A stretch of 6,698 bases of DNA from Acidobacteriota bacterium. GTDB lineage: Bacteria > Acidobacteriota > Terriglobia > UBA7540. Positions 5,748-6,698 of this stretch are shown here, in pieces. The notes under the pieces were generated by a model that saw only the letters and a list, made by a program, of their open reading frames with translations, was not told the DNA's origin and did no database searches. Location: assembly GCA_003171295.1 (NCBI GenBank), contig PMYF01000279.1:1-6698 (forward strand). The letters run 5' to 3'. Numbering within the stretch: position 1 is the stretch's first letter; each line of letters opens with the position of its first letter. A program made the translations under genes and the position numbers.

Positions 5748-6698
5748 CTAGCGCTGGACCACGCAGTTGGCCGCGCCAGCTTGGTCAGTGCAGCCGATTT
5801 CAATGCCTAGGCCGCACCGCCCCGCCGGAGCCATCGGCAGCCGCGGGTCCAGGCCGCATGCGTCTCCAATTGCGAAGGGACCGGGCAGCGGAGCGGCTTC
5901 GTGGCTCAAATGATTGGCGGGCGTTGCCGGCCGGAAAATAGCCCCCAGATCCCTCTCGATTCTTTCCTTCGACATCGTGACGTAAGCCGGCTCGATCTCC
6001 ACCCCGATGCCGTTTCGGCCGCAGCGGGCGGAAGCCAGGAGAATCGTCCCCGTGCCCATGAAGGGGTCAATGACCGTATCGCCAGTGAAGGAGAACATCC
6101 TCACGAGGCGATGCGCCAGCTCCTCCGGGAACGGTGCCGGATGATGCCTTGTGGATTCTCCCCTGAGGCCGTTCCATATCTGCCGGAACCACTCCTGGTG
6201 CTCTTGCTTAGTGAGCCTGGACGCTTCCCGCTGCTCGCCGGTGGGCTGCCGGTACCCGCCCGGCTTCCGCAGCATCAGGATGAACTCGACGTCGTTCTTG
6301 ACGATGGCATTGGGCTCGTAGGGCTTCCCCAGGAAGCTGGACCCGTTCTCGACCTCATAACTCGCATTGGTTATCTTGTGCCAGAAAATGGGCGTCAGGT
6401 TGTCGAAGCCGACCTTCCTGGCCCTCACAATGATGTCGGCGTGCATCGGCATGACCGAGTGCCTGCCATGCTTGCGGCGGGACAGGCAAACATCCCCGAC
6501 GACGCACACGAGCCGGCCGCCGGGAACCAGCAAGCGAAAGCAATGTCTCCACACCTTGTCGAGCTCGTCATGGAAGGCGTCATAATCTTCGACGAGCCCA
6601 AGCTGGCCTTCGCGGTGGGGATATTCCTTGAGCGTCCAGTAGGGAGGCGAGGTCAGGACCAAGTGGACTGATCCCGGCGCAATCCAGCCGAGCTCCCT
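5748..6698 (-). CDS. Site-specific DNA methyltransferase, beta type (N4-cytosine or N6-adenine), 5' partial
   Basis: This enzyme is predicted to transfer a methyl group from S-adenosylmethionine to an exocyclic base amine in DNA. The frame is open to the right window edge, so the true start lies outside. The reading from the edge (RELGWIAPGSVHLVLTSPPYW) enters the catalytic motif directly; in this family only about 20 residues normally precede that point. Numbering from the edge, catalytic motif IV TSPPYW is at 16-21 and the AdoMet-binding motif DPFMGTGT at 211-218, followed by GVEIEPAY at 232-239. Motif IV before motif I is the beta-class order (PF01555 family). SPPY is more typical of N4-cytosine enzymes, but the base cannot be settled by eye. 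A TTG at 6660-6662 is an in-frame start-like codon but falls only three residues before TSPPYW, so I reject it. The core reads cleanly without frameshift. The last ~60 residues are atypical (see findings). It lies upstream of, and co-directional with, the small protein and the helicase-nuclease. Confidence 0.93.
   Translation of the reverse strand, partial: RELGWIAPGSVHLVLTSPPYWTLKEYPHREGQLGLVEDYDAFHDELDKVWRHCFRLLVPGGRLVCVVGDVCLSRRKHGRHSVMPMHADIIVRARKVGFDNLTPIFWHKITNASYEVENGSSFLGKPYEPNAIVKNDVEFILMLRKPGGYRQPTGEQREASRLTKQEHQEWFRQIWNGLRGESTRHHPAPFPEELAHRLVRMFSFTGDTVIDPFMGTGTILLASARCGRNGIGVEIEPAYVTMSKERIERDLGAIFRPATPANHLSHEAAPLPGPFAIGDACGLDPRLPMAPAGRCGLGIEIGCTDQAGAANCVVQR

Noticed and set aside
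5338..5751. 137-codon plus-strand open frame across the small gene and the gap
   Set aside because: It overlaps the more protein-like minus-strand small gene, has no recognisable domain and no visible ribosome binding site. It remains a weak alternative for 5445-5751.

Overview
The window looks like a bacterial accessory region of moderately high GC. Nothing in it fixes a taxon: there is no rRNA, tRNA or housekeeping marker, and no recognisable integrase, transposase or CRISPR array. The coding signal is almost entirely on the minus strand, so genes read from the right edge towards the left.

Layout, in transcription order. (1) 6698-5748: a beta-type DNA methyltransferase with TSPPYW and DPFMGTGT motifs. 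Its first residues lie beyond the right edge, and its last ~60 residues look unlike the core. (2) 5747-5443: about 300 bases with no convincing gene, the likely place for a promoter of the downstream pair. (3) 5412-5053: a small protein of unknown function with no ATG or GTG start; its first half vaguely resembles a CsrA-like beta fold. A strong two-tier hairpin covers its last codons. (4) 5013-364: a 1549-residue superfamily 1 helicase with all main motifs, fused to a PD-(D/E)XK-type nuclease domain and two C-terminal zinc modules, the last of topoisomerase C4 type. (5) 383-302: two near-identical self-palindromic hairpins facing each other. One carries the helicase stop codon in its loop region, the other a T-run that makes it a plausible plus-strand terminator. 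(6) 1-301: an uncertain stretch, open in one plus frame from the left edge and rich in small palindromes.

Working interpretation (inference): methyltransferase, small protein and helicase-nuclease lie co-directionally, and the last two are only 39 bases apart. This fits a DNA-modification plus helicase/nuclease module of the kind found in phage-defence islands. The methyltransferase could mark self DNA, the helicase-nuclease could process foreign DNA, and the small protein could be a regulator or partner. I cannot assign it to a named defence system from sequence alone. The small gene and the ~305-base gap keep open the possibility that the methyltransferase is a separate transcription unit.
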